DNA of 14,708 nt from Hyphomicrobiales bacterium. GTDB lineage: Bacteria > Pseudomonadota > Alphaproteobacteria > Rhizobiales > Xanthobacteraceae. Every line of letters begins with the position of its first letter. Within the stretch, counting starts at the first letter, position 1. Where the stretch lies: NCBI GenBank assembly GCA_003164375.1, contig PLTE01000364.1, forward strand, positions 1 to 14,708. Reading direction: 5' to 3'. Below the pieces are notes generated by a model that was not told the origin of the DNA, did not search any database, and was given only the letters and a program-made list of their open reading frames with translations. Positions 1 to 6,203 of this stretch are shown one piece after another. A program made the translations under genes and the position numbers.

Positions 1-40
1 GGTCGCTGGTCATGGTGGTGTCGTTGATGGTCAGGGTCAT
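1..40 (-). CDS. Possible start of a third minus-strand gene, cut by the left edge
   Basis: An ATG at 38-40 (minus strand) opens a frame that reads MTLTINDTTMTSD and leaves the window at base 1. It lies 22 bp downstream of the stop of the 63-350 gene and would be third in a small operon on this strand. Only 13 codons are visible and the sequence before the ATG has no strong Shine-Dalgarno motif (AGAAAGA at best). No function can be given. Confidence 0.3.
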   Translation of the reverse strand, partial: MTLTINDTTMTSD

Positions 41-62
41 GGCGGTGTCTTTCTGGCGGGGG

Positions 63-350
63 TTATGGTTCGGCTTCGTGGTCGGGTTCTGGCTGGCGGG
101 GGCGGGTGGATTCCAGGAGCTCGGCGAGGGAGGGGGGTGCGTCTGGCTGCCAGCCGCGGCGCTGGTCGAGCAGGATCGCGTTCGCGGGCAGGCGTGGTGG
201 CAGGCGGTCAGAGAAGTCGGGGAACGGGAGGTCGTAGGGGTCGTGCAGCTCGCGCAGATCCTCTTCTGCCGGCCGCTGGGCCGGGACCCGGGGACCGCCG
301 GCTTGGCGGTGGGCGCCGGGTTCGTCTGGTGGCTTGCCGGGTTGGGTCAC
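63..350 (-). CDS. Hypothetical Pro/Arg-rich small protein, actinobacterial in style
   Basis: I do not recognise this 95-residue protein. The start is a GTG at 348-350 that overlaps the TGA of the preceding minus-strand gene in a GTGA arrangement, which implies translational coupling. The N-terminal third is rich in Pro, Gly and Gln; the more ordered part is about residues 28-85, acidic and Leu-rich, with LHDPYDLPFPDFSDRL near residues 35-50 and SLAELLEST near 74-82. The tail is Pro/Glu-rich. There is no signal peptide, membrane segment or catalytic motif. Codon use is extremely GC-rich, unlike genes after 2.1 kb, and fits an actinomycete rather than the alphaproteobacterium in the rest of the window. 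The same stretch has long open frames on the other strand, as expected at such GC content, but the start/stop overlap and the non-repetitive middle favour this reading. Confidence 0.5.
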   Translation of the reverse strand: MTQPGKPPDEPGAHRQAGGPRVPAQRPAEEDLRELHDPYDLPFPDFSDRLPPRLPANAILLDQRRGWQPDAPPSLAELLESTRPRQPEPDHEAEP

Positions 351-592
351 TGGCCGGCTTCCTTGCCCGCTGCGAGGCTGGGCTGCCGGGCGGGGCGGGC
401 CGGCCCGGCCTGGCGGTGGTAAGTGGCCGGGGTGGCGCCGGCGGCCTGGAGCATGCGGTCGGCCAGCTGGTCGTAGGCCTGGGCGTCGCGGCGGCGGGAC
501 TGGCAGGCGGGGCAGGACCGGCCGGGGCAGCCGGTGCACATCCCGGCGCGGTCGCGCATCTCGCCGGCGCCGATATCCAGCGCGATCAGCAC
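347..592 (-). CDS. Hypothetical protein with a CxxC-x4-CxxC cluster, N-terminus probably longer
   Basis: From a GTG at 590-592 this gives 81 residues. Residues 1-11 read like a buried beta strand and turn (LIALDIGAGE), followed by Cys19, Cys22, Cys27 and Cys30, spaced CxxC-x4-CxxC, which suggests a small zinc-binding knuckle. A helix follows (RRRDAQAYDQLADRMLQAA, about residues 33-51), then a Pro/Ala tail. The frame stays open upstream to 715 with no start codon; the part from about 623 to 592 (DSRDAVVIPVSERKT) looks coding, so the real gene probably began further upstream and is cut at the composition break near 670-690. The function is unknown. Its stop overlaps the GTG of the next gene by 4 bases. 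GC content and residue use are actinobacterial in style. Confidence 0.5.
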   Translation of the reverse strand: MLIALDIGAGEMRDRAGMCTGCPGRSCPACQSRRRDAQAYDQLADRMLQAAGATPATYHRQAGPARPARQPSLAAGKEAGQ

Positions 593-641
593 GGTCTTCC
601 GCTCGCTGACCGGGATGACGACCGCGTCGCGGCTGTCCGGA

Positions 642-668
642 CCGGGCGGCCCGGGCGGCCCGGGCGGC
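642..668. repeat. Three perfect copies of a 9-bp repeat at the composition break
   Basis: The unit CCGGGCGGC occurs three times without change at 642-650, 651-659 and 660-668. On the minus strand it encodes a Gly-Pro-Pro run upstream of the Cys-cluster protein. It lies immediately before the change from actinobacterial-style sequence to the kinase gene, so it could be either a natural Pro-rich linker or the site where two unrelated sequences were joined. Confidence 0.8.
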
Positions 669-693
669 GGCGGAGGATTCTCTTCGGGAAAAG
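669..693. other. Suspected junction 1: actinobacterial-style DNA to kinase gene
   Basis: Left of here, minus-strand frames look coding and GC is extreme. Right of here, the plus-strand kinase frame reads EDSLREKVALLEALLNST, with protein-like sequence already before the first usable start (GTG 694). The kinase frame is closed by a TGA at 616-618 and has no start or ribosome-binding site in between, so the kinase appears to lose its true N-terminus here, and the minus-strand gene its upstream part. This is inference from reading frames and composition. Confidence 0.5.
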
Positions 694-2628
694 GTGGCCT
701 TGTTGGAGGCGCTGCTCAACTCCACCTTGGACGGGGTGCTCGTCGTGGACAGCCAGGACAGAAAGATCGTCCAGAACCAGCGGGTAAGCGATCTCTTCAA
801 GCTCCCCCGCGAAATCGCGGACGACCCGGACGACCGCCGGCAGGTGGAAGCGGTGATGCAGCGGATCAAGAACGGTGCTCTCGTCGGCGCCACGATCGCT
901 CGCCTCAAGACCCATCCCGATGAGGTGGCCCATGCTGAAAGCGAGCTGCTCGATGGAACGGTGCTCGAGGTGTTTTCCGCGCCGGTGCTCGGCCCTAAGG
1001 GAAAGCGCTACGGACGGATCTTCACCTTCCGCGACGTCACCGATCGGGCTCGGGCCGCGGAAACCCAGCAGCGCCTGCAGGCAATTCTCGATAACAGTTC
1101 CGCCGCGATCTACCTGAAGGATCTTTCCGGCCGCTTCCTGCTGACGAATCCGGTGTATGACGAGCTGTTCCAGCCGCAGGGGAATGCCGCCGTCGGCAAG
1201 ACCACCCATGAATTGCTCCCCGCCGCCGAGGCCGCCCAGCGCGAAGCCCACGACGCCGATGTCATCGCGCAGGGACGGCCGATCATGCGGGAGGAGACTC
1301 TGGAACGGCCCGACGGCCGGCGCTTCTTGCTCGCGCAGAAATTCCCGTTGCGGGACGCGGCCGGAAAGATCGTCGCGGTGGGCGGCATCACGACGGATAT
1401 CACCGAGCGGAAAAACCTGGAGGCCCAGTTTCTCCAAGCCCAAAAAATGGAGGCCTTCGGCCAGTTGGCGGGAGGGATCGCGCACGATTTCAACAACATC
1501 CTGGCGTTCATGTTGATCAACCTCGGCATGATGGGCGGCGAGCCGGGGCTGCCGCCCGGGATGCGATCCTACCTGAAGGATTTGGAGTCCTCCGCCCGTC
1601 GGGCTTCGGCGCTGGTGCGGCAGCTCCTGGTCTTCAGCCGGCGCGAAGCCATACGGATCCGCACGATGAACCTGGACCAGACGTTGGCGGAGGTCACGCG
1701 CCTGCTCCGACGATTCCTGGGCGAACAGATCCAACTGGAGTTGCAGCATGGCCCCGTCCCCCCGTGGATCGAAGGCGATCCCGCGATGATCGAGCAGATC
1801 GTGATGAACCTTTGCGTGAACGCGCGCGATGCGATGCCGAGCGGCGGCAATTTGACCATCCAGGCCGAAAATTGCGTGGTGGAGGAACAGGACGCCGTGA
1901 TGAATCTTTCAGCGAAACCCGGGCGTTACGTTAAGATAAGCGTGACCGATTCGGGAACGGGCATGACGCCGGATATTCTCGGCAAAATTTTTGACCCATT
2001 CTTCACCACCAAGCCCCTGAACGAAGGCACCGGCCTCGGCCTCTCGACCGTCTACGGCATCATCAAGCAGACCGGCGGCTTCGTTTACGTGGATTCGGTG
2101 GAACACCAGGGCACCACATTCCGCATCTTCCTGCCACGCCACGTCGCGAGCGCGCAGGAGGTCGCGGCGGAGCGTTCGAACGAGGCCGAAGCGGCGGCAG
2201 CCGCCGGCGCGCTGGCCGCGGCCGAGCCCGGCAAGCGCGCCGCGAGCGCCGATCTCACCGGCGAGGGCACTATCCTGCTGGTGGAAGACGAGGAAGGATT
2301 GCGCCAGCTCAATGCGCGAGGGCTTGCCTCGCGCGGTTATACCGTGCTCGAGGCCGGCAACGGCGTCGAGGCGATCGAGGTGCTGGAAAAATACGACGGC
2401 AAAGTCGATCTCGTGGTTTCCGACGTGGTCATGCCGGAGATGGACGGGCCGACGCTGTTGCGGGAACTGCGCAGCCGTGATCCGGCGTTGAAGATCATCT
2501 TCGTCTCCGGCTATGCCGAGGACGCCTTTCAGAAGCATCTCCCGGCTGACGGCCAATTTGCCTTCCTGGCAAAGCCATTCACGCTCAAACAGCTGGTCAA
2601 TGAGGTGAAAGAGACGCTCGCAGCGTAA
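694..2628 (+). CDS. Hybrid sensor histidine kinase, mosaic with a CckA-type C-terminus; 5' end truncated
   Basis: Soluble two-component kinase of 644 residues from GTG 694, but the frame reads as protein slightly earlier, so the N-terminus is probably missing. Order: PAS-like domain (about 1-115), second PAS (about 125-250, ending DITERKN), HisKA with phosphoacceptor His264 in AHDFNN, HATPase_c with N-box Asn372/Asn376, G1 DSGTG (Asp419) and G2 GTGLGL (445-450), an Ala/Glu-rich linker (about 490-520), then a receiver with acidic pair Glu531/Asp532, phosphoacceptor Asp577 and Lys627. From about residue 455 onward (KQTGGF, TTFRIFLPRHV, DLTGEGTILLVEDEEGLR) it matches alphaproteobacterial CckA, the kinase that feeds phosphate through ChpT to CtrA. 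The part before that lacks CckA hallmarks and its two membrane helices, and looks more like PAS kinases of Verrucomicrobia or similar groups. All catalytic residues are present, but a natural single gene is doubtful, so I withhold the symbol. Confidence 0.85.
   Translation: MALLEALLNSTLDGVLVVDSQDRKIVQNQRVSDLFKLPREIADDPDDRRQVEAVMQRIKNGALVGATIARLKTHPDEVAHAESELLDGTVLEVFSAPVLGPKGKRYGRIFTFRDVTDRARAAETQQRLQAILDNSSAAIYLKDLSGRFLLTNPVYDELFQPQGNAAVGKTTHELLPAAEAAQREAHDADVIAQGRPIMREETLERPDGRRFLLAQKFPLRDAAGKIVAVGGITTDITERKNLEAQFLQAQKMEAFGQLAGGIAHDFNNILAFMLINLGMMGGEPGLPPGMRSYLKDLESSARRASALVRQLLVFSRREAIRIRTMNLDQTLAEVTRLLRRFLGEQIQLELQHGPVPPWIEGDPAMIEQIVMNLCVNARDAMPSGGNLTIQAENCVVEEQDAVMNLSAKPGRYVKISVTDSGTGMTPDILGKIFDPFFTTKPLNEGTGLGLSTVYGIIKQTGGFVYVDSVEHQGTTFRIFLPRHVASAQEVAAERSNEAEAAAAAGALAAAEPGKRAASADLTGEGTILLVEDEEGLRQLNARGLASRGYTVLEAGNGVEAIEVLEKYDGKVDLVVSDVVMPEMDGPTLLRELRSRDPALKIIFVSGYAEDAFQKHLPADGQFAFLAKPFTLKQLVNEVKETLAA
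2026..2061. other. Suspected junction 2 inside the kinase G2 box
   Basis: These codons encode GTGLGLSTVYGI, which is nearly invariant between CckA and many unrelated hybrid kinases. Sequence before it diverges from CckA (for example EIQ... type N-box region replaced by MNLCVNARDAM), sequence after it is CckA-like. A conserved stretch of this kind is where a short-read assembler, or homologous recombination, could join two genes in frame. Confidence 0.4.
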
Positions 2629-2832
2629 GCGGCTCGCGGGCTACCGGAATCCCCCATCCATTGTGACGCGGACAGGCACGCAGCGGTGCGGCATAGGCGC
2701 GTGCGACTCTTTGCGGCAGGCCTTTCGCTTCGGTGTTCGGCGTAGATAATCGACAGCACGCCCGTGCGACCGTGCCGGATCGAGCCGGCCGCGGGCGTGG
2801 CGTCTTGCGCGCGACAAAGGACGGCGGCCGCT

Positions 2833-3438
2833 GTGATCCGGCATTCCGCGACGGCAACAGCTACGACGGTGCCGGTGCGGTGGTTACGGTCGCTCGCCAC
2901 GCTGGCTGCGCTTGCGCTCGGACTTTTGATCTGCAGCGAGGAGGCGGATGCGCAGCTCGAAGGCGTACGGGGCTTTGCCTCCGGTACTGTCGTCGCTGAC
3001 GATAGTTCCATCCTGCCGCAGTTGTTTCCGCGCCAAATCGTTCTACCCGAGGTCGCGCAGCCGACACATCCGGGAGGCTCGCTCGGCGGTTTGTTCAACC
3101 GTCCCGGCCTCCTTGGTGGCTTTGCCGCAGGCTTTCTCGGCGCAGGGTTGCTCGGTCTAGTGTTCGGTCACGGTATGATCGGCGAACTGAGCGGTGTGTT
3201 CCCGCTGCTGGGTTTAGTCTTCCAACTCACTTTGATCGTGCTGCTCGGCCGGCTGATCTGGACATGGTGGAGAACCGATAAGGCGGCAGCACTCCCCGAT
3301 CTGTCGCCGCGGCAACTGGCCGACGCCTACGGACGTTCGCGCCATGAGATGCCGCCGGATATAGACGCCCGCACCGGCGCGAGATTGAGCCAGCCGAACG
3401 ACGGCGTCCTCACCCAACGCGATCGCGCGGGGCGGTGA
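2833..3438 (+). CDS. Tim44-like inner-membrane protein lacking the C-terminal Tim44 domain
   Basis: About 201 residues from GTG 2833, which has AAAGGA 12-17 bases upstream; GTG 2869 is an alternative, and GTG 2764 only adds low-complexity sequence. A signal or anchor segment (WLRSLATLAALALGLLI) ends near EADAQ. The middle carries the hallmark of alphaproteobacterial Tim44-like proteins: FNRPGLLGG, then a glycine-rich stretch and GHGMIG, then a membrane helix (LLGLVFQLTLIVLLGRLIWTW). Usual family members continue for a further 100-150 residues with a lipid-binding Tim44 domain; here the protein ends after a polar tail of about 55 residues (LSPRQLADAYGRSRHEMPPD) with no such domain in any frame up to 3569. 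The tail looks coding, so this may be a stable short paralogue. Role unknown; membrane or periplasmic location likely. Confidence 0.7.
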   Translation: MIRHSATATATTVPVRWLRSLATLAALALGLLICSEEADAQLEGVRGFASGTVVADDSSILPQLFPRQIVLPEVAQPTHPGGSLGGLFNRPGLLGGFAAGFLGAGLLGLVFGHGMIGELSGVFPLLGLVFQLTLIVLLGRLIWTWWRTDKAAALPDLSPRQLADAYGRSRHEMPPDIDARTGARLSQPNDGVLTQRDRAGR

Positions 3439-3537
3439 CGGCGCCCGCCTTCTACCTCTCAAACCGCGCAGCATTTCGGCGGACGACGGCGATCGGTATG
3501 CCTCCTATCGCCCGGAGCGTCGTGATGTAAATCAAGA

Positions 3538-3551
3538 CCTCCAATTGGTGG
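3538..3551. promoter_or_regulatory. Imperfect 14-bp palindrome, possible operator before the receptor genes
   Basis: CCTCCAATTGGTGG has a perfect CCAATTGG core (3541-3548) flanked by symmetric CC/GG with one mismatch. A TATATT at 3557-3562 could be a -10 box just downstream, although no good -35 is visible. The ATG of the next gene is 39 bases away. Placement suits a repressor or activator site; the regulator is unknown. Confidence 0.25.
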
Positions 3552-3576
3552 CGAGATATATTCCCCCACATGTTTT

Positions 3577-3582
3577 GGGAGG
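3577..3582 (+). promoter_or_regulatory. Ribosome-binding site that fixes the start of the Bug-type receptor
   Basis: GGGAGG lies 8 bases before ATG 3591. The in-frame ATG at 3570 precedes this site and has no Shine-Dalgarno of its own, so 3591 is preferred; it also places the signal peptide directly at the N-terminus. Confidence 0.75.
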
Positions 3583-3590
3583 AAAATATC

Positions 3591-4556
3591 ATGGTGGGCG
3601 TTCGCCTTATGCTTACGGTCGCTTCCTTCGTATTGAGCGTCACTTGCGCAATTGCCGATCCGTTTCCCACCAGGCCGGTGCATATCCTGGTCCCTTATGC
3701 AGCCGGAGGCGCCGTCGACGTATTGGCGCGCACGATCGGACAGGCGCTGTCGAAGGCTTGGGGCCGGCTGCCGGTGGTCGAGAATAGGCCCGGCGCCGGC
3801 GGCATCGTTGCATCGGAGGTTCTGACTCAAAGTTCGCCGGACGGTTACACGCTGATTTTGGTGGCGAGCGGCCATCCGCTCAATCAATTCATCTATCCGA
3901 CGCTGCCCTACGATACGTTCAAGGGCTTCACGGCGATCAGCGAGGTGGCCTCTTCGCCGCTTGCCATCGTGGTGGCTCAGGATAGTCCGACAAAGAGCCT
4001 GGGAGATATTCTCGCGGCCGCCCGGGCCAAACCCGGCTTGCTGTCCTATGGCATGTCCGGAAACGGCACCTCGGCGCATCTCGCCGGAGAACTCTTGAAC
4101 TATATGGCCCACGTCCAAATCACGTCCATTCCTTATAAAGGTGGCGCACCGGCGCTGACTGCCGTTCTCTCGGGGGAAATCCCGATGAGCATCAATCCGA
4201 TGTCCGAAGTGATTGGACAGATCGAAGGCGGCACGGTGCGGGCCGTTGCGGTCACCACAGCGCAGCGCTCGGAGGTCCTGCCGGATGTCCCGACCGTCGC
4301 GGAATCCGGCGTGCCCGGCTATGACACCGCGGTGTGGTGGGGCTTCCTGGGTCCTGCTGGCATGCCCGCAGACCTCACAACCAAAATCCACGACGACTTG
4401 GTGAGTGCGCTGCGCGATCCGTCCGTCATCGCCTATTTGAAAAAGACCGGGTCCGCACCTGTCGGCAGCTCGCCGCAGGAATTCGATGCCGCTATGCACG
4501 CCGAAGCTGCCAAATGGGGGCCGGTGATCAAGGCCGCCAATATCAAGGCCGAGTAG
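3591..4556 (+). CDS. Tripartite tricarboxylate transporter substrate-binding protein (Bug/TctC family)
   Basis: Periplasmic receptor of 321 residues, a normal length for Bug proteins, which bind carboxylates or aromatic acids and may pass them to TctAB-type permeases. Signal peptide residues 1-22 (VRLMLTVASFVLSVTCAIA), cleaved before DPFPTRP. Family landmarks in order: PVHILVPYAAGGAVDVLAR (about 29-47), ENRPGAGG, SSPDGYTL, YGMSGNGTSAHLAGELL, IPYKGGAPALTAVLSGE, and LPDVPTVAESGVPGYD followed by WWGFLGPAGMP. The start is ATG 3591, chosen for its GGGAGG site. A second periplasmic receptor starts 14 bp after its stop, so they are probably co-transcribed, but no tctA or tctB lies in the window. Such orphan Bug genes are abundant in Bradyrhizobium relatives. 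The ligand cannot be deduced. Confidence 0.92.
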   Translation: MVGVRLMLTVASFVLSVTCAIADPFPTRPVHILVPYAAGGAVDVLARTIGQALSKAWGRLPVVENRPGAGGIVASEVLTQSSPDGYTLILVASGHPLNQFIYPTLPYDTFKGFTAISEVASSPLAIVVAQDSPTKSLGDILAAARAKPGLLSYGMSGNGTSAHLAGELLNYMAHVQITSIPYKGGAPALTAVLSGEIPMSINPMSEVIGQIEGGTVRAVAVTTAQRSEVLPDVPTVAESGVPGYDTAVWWGFLGPAGMPADLTTKIHDDLVSALRDPSVIAYLKKTGSAPVGSSPQEFDAAMHAEAAKWGPVIKAANIKAE

Positions 4557-4570
4557 GAAGGGGAAAACTC

Positions 4571-5362
4571 ATGAAGCCGTTCGGAGTTCGCGTCACCGCA
4601 AGTGTGGTCGCACTTTTTCTGCTTGCCGCAGCGGCGCTGGCCGCGGATTCGGTTGCGCGTGACGTCCTGGCGCCCACCGGAAAACTTCGGGCCGCGCTTT
4701 ATCCCGGTACGCCGACCTCGATCCTGGACCCCAGCGAGCACGAGCCCCGCGGCGTCGGCTACGAATTGGGCAAGGCGCTTGCGAGCCAACTGGGCGTTCC
4801 CTATGAGCCGGTGATCTATCCGAAGAACGCCGATGTGCTGGAAGCCGTGAAAACCGGCAACGCCGACGTTGCGTTCACCAACGCTTCGCCCGCTCGCCGG
4901 CAGGAAATGGATTTCGGGCCGCCGTTTCTTTTGATCGAACTCGGATATCTCGTGCCGCCAGGCTCTTCCCTCTCGACGTCCGCCGACATTGATCAGAGCG
5001 GTCGTCGCATCGGCGTGACGGCCAACAGCACCTCGGATGCCACGCTATCGCGGGATCTCAAGAATGCGGTGGTCGTACGCGCCGTCACAGTGGGAAGCGG
5101 CGCGGAGCTGTTAGCCTCGGGCAAGATCGATGCCTTCGCCACGAACAAGGCGACGCTTTTTGAAATGGCGGAGAAAGTTCCGGGCTCACGCGTGCTGCCC
5201 GACCGCTGGGGTGAGGAGCGCCATGCCGTTGCCGTCCCCAAGGGACGCGAGCAAGGCGCGGCGTTCATCAAAGACTTTACCGAGCAGGCGGTGGCGTCCG
5301 GTCTGGTCAAAAGCGCCATCGAGCGAGCGGGCCTGCGCGGAGCGATGGCAATCGGGAACTAG
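4571..5362 (+). CDS. Periplasmic solute-binding protein, family 3 (ABC-type receptor)
   Basis: 263 residues, typical for SBP_bac_3 receptors that deliver small polar solutes to ABC importers. A signal peptide (ASVVALFLLAAAALA) ends at about residue 25. Then GKLRAALY (lobe I first strand), GVGYELGKALASQLGV, the GNADVAFTNASPARRQEMDF block with the typical switch to FLLIELGYLV, SGRRIGVTANST for lobe II, and a return through LFEMAEKVPGSRV. It follows the Bug gene by 14 bp with AGGAAGGGG before the ATG, so the two receptors form one transcription unit although they belong to unrelated transporter types. No ABC permease or ATPase is present here. Family assignment is solid; amino-acid specificity, common in the family, is not supported by any residue I can read. 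Confidence 0.88.
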   Translation: MKPFGVRVTASVVALFLLAAAALAADSVARDVLAPTGKLRAALYPGTPTSILDPSEHEPRGVGYELGKALASQLGVPYEPVIYPKNADVLEAVKTGNADVAFTNASPARRQEMDFGPPFLLIELGYLVPPGSSLSTSADIDQSGRRIGVTANSTSDATLSRDLKNAVVVRAVTVGSGAELLASGKIDAFATNKATLFEMAEKVPGSRVLPDRWGEERHAVAVPKGREQGAAFIKDFTEQAVASGLVKSAIERAGLRGAMAIGN

Positions 5363-5514
5363 CGCGTCACGACGAACGGCGTGCATTGGTCAGCGGTCTT
5401 TGCCTTGTCGTAATTGCTTCATGGAACCCGGCGATGTTCGTTTTCTCATCATGATGTCTGCTCAAGGCCCAAAAGCAACGCCATGATTTGTAGAACCGGC
5501 CGTGGAGGTGTGGA

Positions 5515-5751
5515 ATGCAACAAAATGATACATTGGAACTTGATCAAATGCAGAGCGCCTATAAGTCGGCGGTCGAGGAATGGATCGCTGCGATCAAGCA
5601 GGAAGAGGCGCTTGCGTCAGTCAACCATTCGGTCGCTGAAGTCGATGAATGGGAAGGCGCGCATTTCGCGGAGGATAAAATTCGCGACAAGGTGAAGGCT
5701 GCGAAGAAGAAATACGAAGACGCGCTGCGTGAAAAGTTCTTTGGCTTCTAG
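5515..5751 (+). CDS. Small charged helical protein conserved in Bradyrhizobium relatives
   Basis: 78 residues with a strong ribosome-binding site (GGAGGT at 5504-5509, 5 bases before the ATG). The sequence is almost all amphipathic helix: residues 9-32 (DQMQSAYKSAVEEWIAAIKQ region), a short link with NHSVAEVDEWE, and a Lys-rich helix from about 53 to 75 (KVKAAKKKYEDALREK), ending FFGF. No signal peptide or membrane segment, so cytosolic. I recall near-identical hypothetical proteins in Bradyrhizobiaceae, with the same VNHSVAEVD centre, but no assigned function. The upstream 150 bases (5363-5514) carry no recognisable coding sequence, so it is probably transcribed alone. Confidence 0.82.
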   Translation: MQQNDTLELDQMQSAYKSAVEEWIAAIKQEEALASVNHSVAEVDEWEGAHFAEDKIRDKVKAAKKKYEDALREKFFGF

Positions 5752-5825
5752 ACAGAAATAACGCCCGCCGGTGTCGGGTTGCCTCCGTAAGCGGACATTG
5801 GCTCGGTGTTTTCCGGGTCCGCGCT

Positions 5826-6020
5826 CTATTGCGGCGACGGTGTGTCGTGACAGGAGTGCGGGGCTTGGGCGGGCCGGTTGGGCAGCCAATTCCAGACATC
5901 GCATCTGGTGCAGGCGCCGAGCGCAAGCCCAAGGGCGACCACGGCAAACAGGCGGACGTGGCGGTCGGCCGCGCGCCGCGCGCTACGCTGTGCGTTGACT
6001 GGCTGTAGACCTGACATCAT
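5826..6020 (-). CDS. Small lipoprotein with three cysteines
   Basis: 64 residues from the double ATG at 6015-6020, preceded on the minus strand by ACGAGGA. An Arg-rich n-region is followed by a hydrophobic segment (LFAVVALGLALGAC, residues 24-37) with a good lipobox L-G-A-C, so Cys37 would be lipidated and the mature protein would be only about 28 residues, with Cys40 and Cys57 near its ends and two Trp. The location is the inner or outer membrane facing the periplasm. Short Cys-containing lipoproteins of this kind (GACTRCDVWN, then HSCHD) occur as hypothetical proteins in Bradyrhizobium relatives. It is on the opposite strand to both neighbours, so it must have its own promoter between 6021 and 6203. 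The role is unknown. Confidence 0.62.
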   Translation of the reverse strand: MMSGLQPVNAQRSARRAADRHVRLFAVVALGLALGACTRCDVWNWLPNRPAQAPHSCHDTPSPQ

Positions 6021-6190
6021 TCCTCGTTATCCCATTTTGCCGTGGTGCGCATAGTACCGCGCGTAGCCGCCGGCCGCGAGCCCGCGCCGCCGACAGCGCC
6101 GCAGCGGCGCCGATTGCCAGAGTATCGGGCCGGAATTTCCATTATCTTACCGTCCGACCGGCCTGCGTCCGCTTGAGAGGCCGGCACCAT

Positions 6191-6197
6191 GGAGGAG
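6191..6197 (+). promoter_or_regulatory. Ribosome-binding site that decides the cupin start
   Basis: GGAGGAG lies 6 bases before ATG 6204. The ATG at 6189 in the same frame overlaps this site and would translate the Shine-Dalgarno itself (MEEIK), so 6204 is the better start. Confidence 0.75.
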
Positions 6198-6203
6198 ATA
6201 AAA

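Noticed and set aside
65..787. Long plus-strand frames over 12-923 in the GC-rich segment
   Set aside because: Products are low-complexity Arg/Gly/Ala/Trp strings, as random frames at this GC content give; the minus-strand frames have the better residue make-up and a start/stop overlap.
586..1749. 387-residue minus-strand frame over the kinase
   Set aside because: It is the antisense shadow of the kinase, which has all domain motifs on the plus strand.
1909..2556. 215-residue minus-strand frame
   Set aside because: Antisense to the receiver and ATPase regions with no family character.
3459..4499. 346-residue minus-strand frame
   Set aside because: Shadow of the Bug-type receptor gene; His/Arg-rich sequence with no family features.
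5423..5442. GGAAC followed by CGTT, like a general-stress (EcfG) promoter
   Set aside because: The gap is 11 bases, while the known site needs 16-17.
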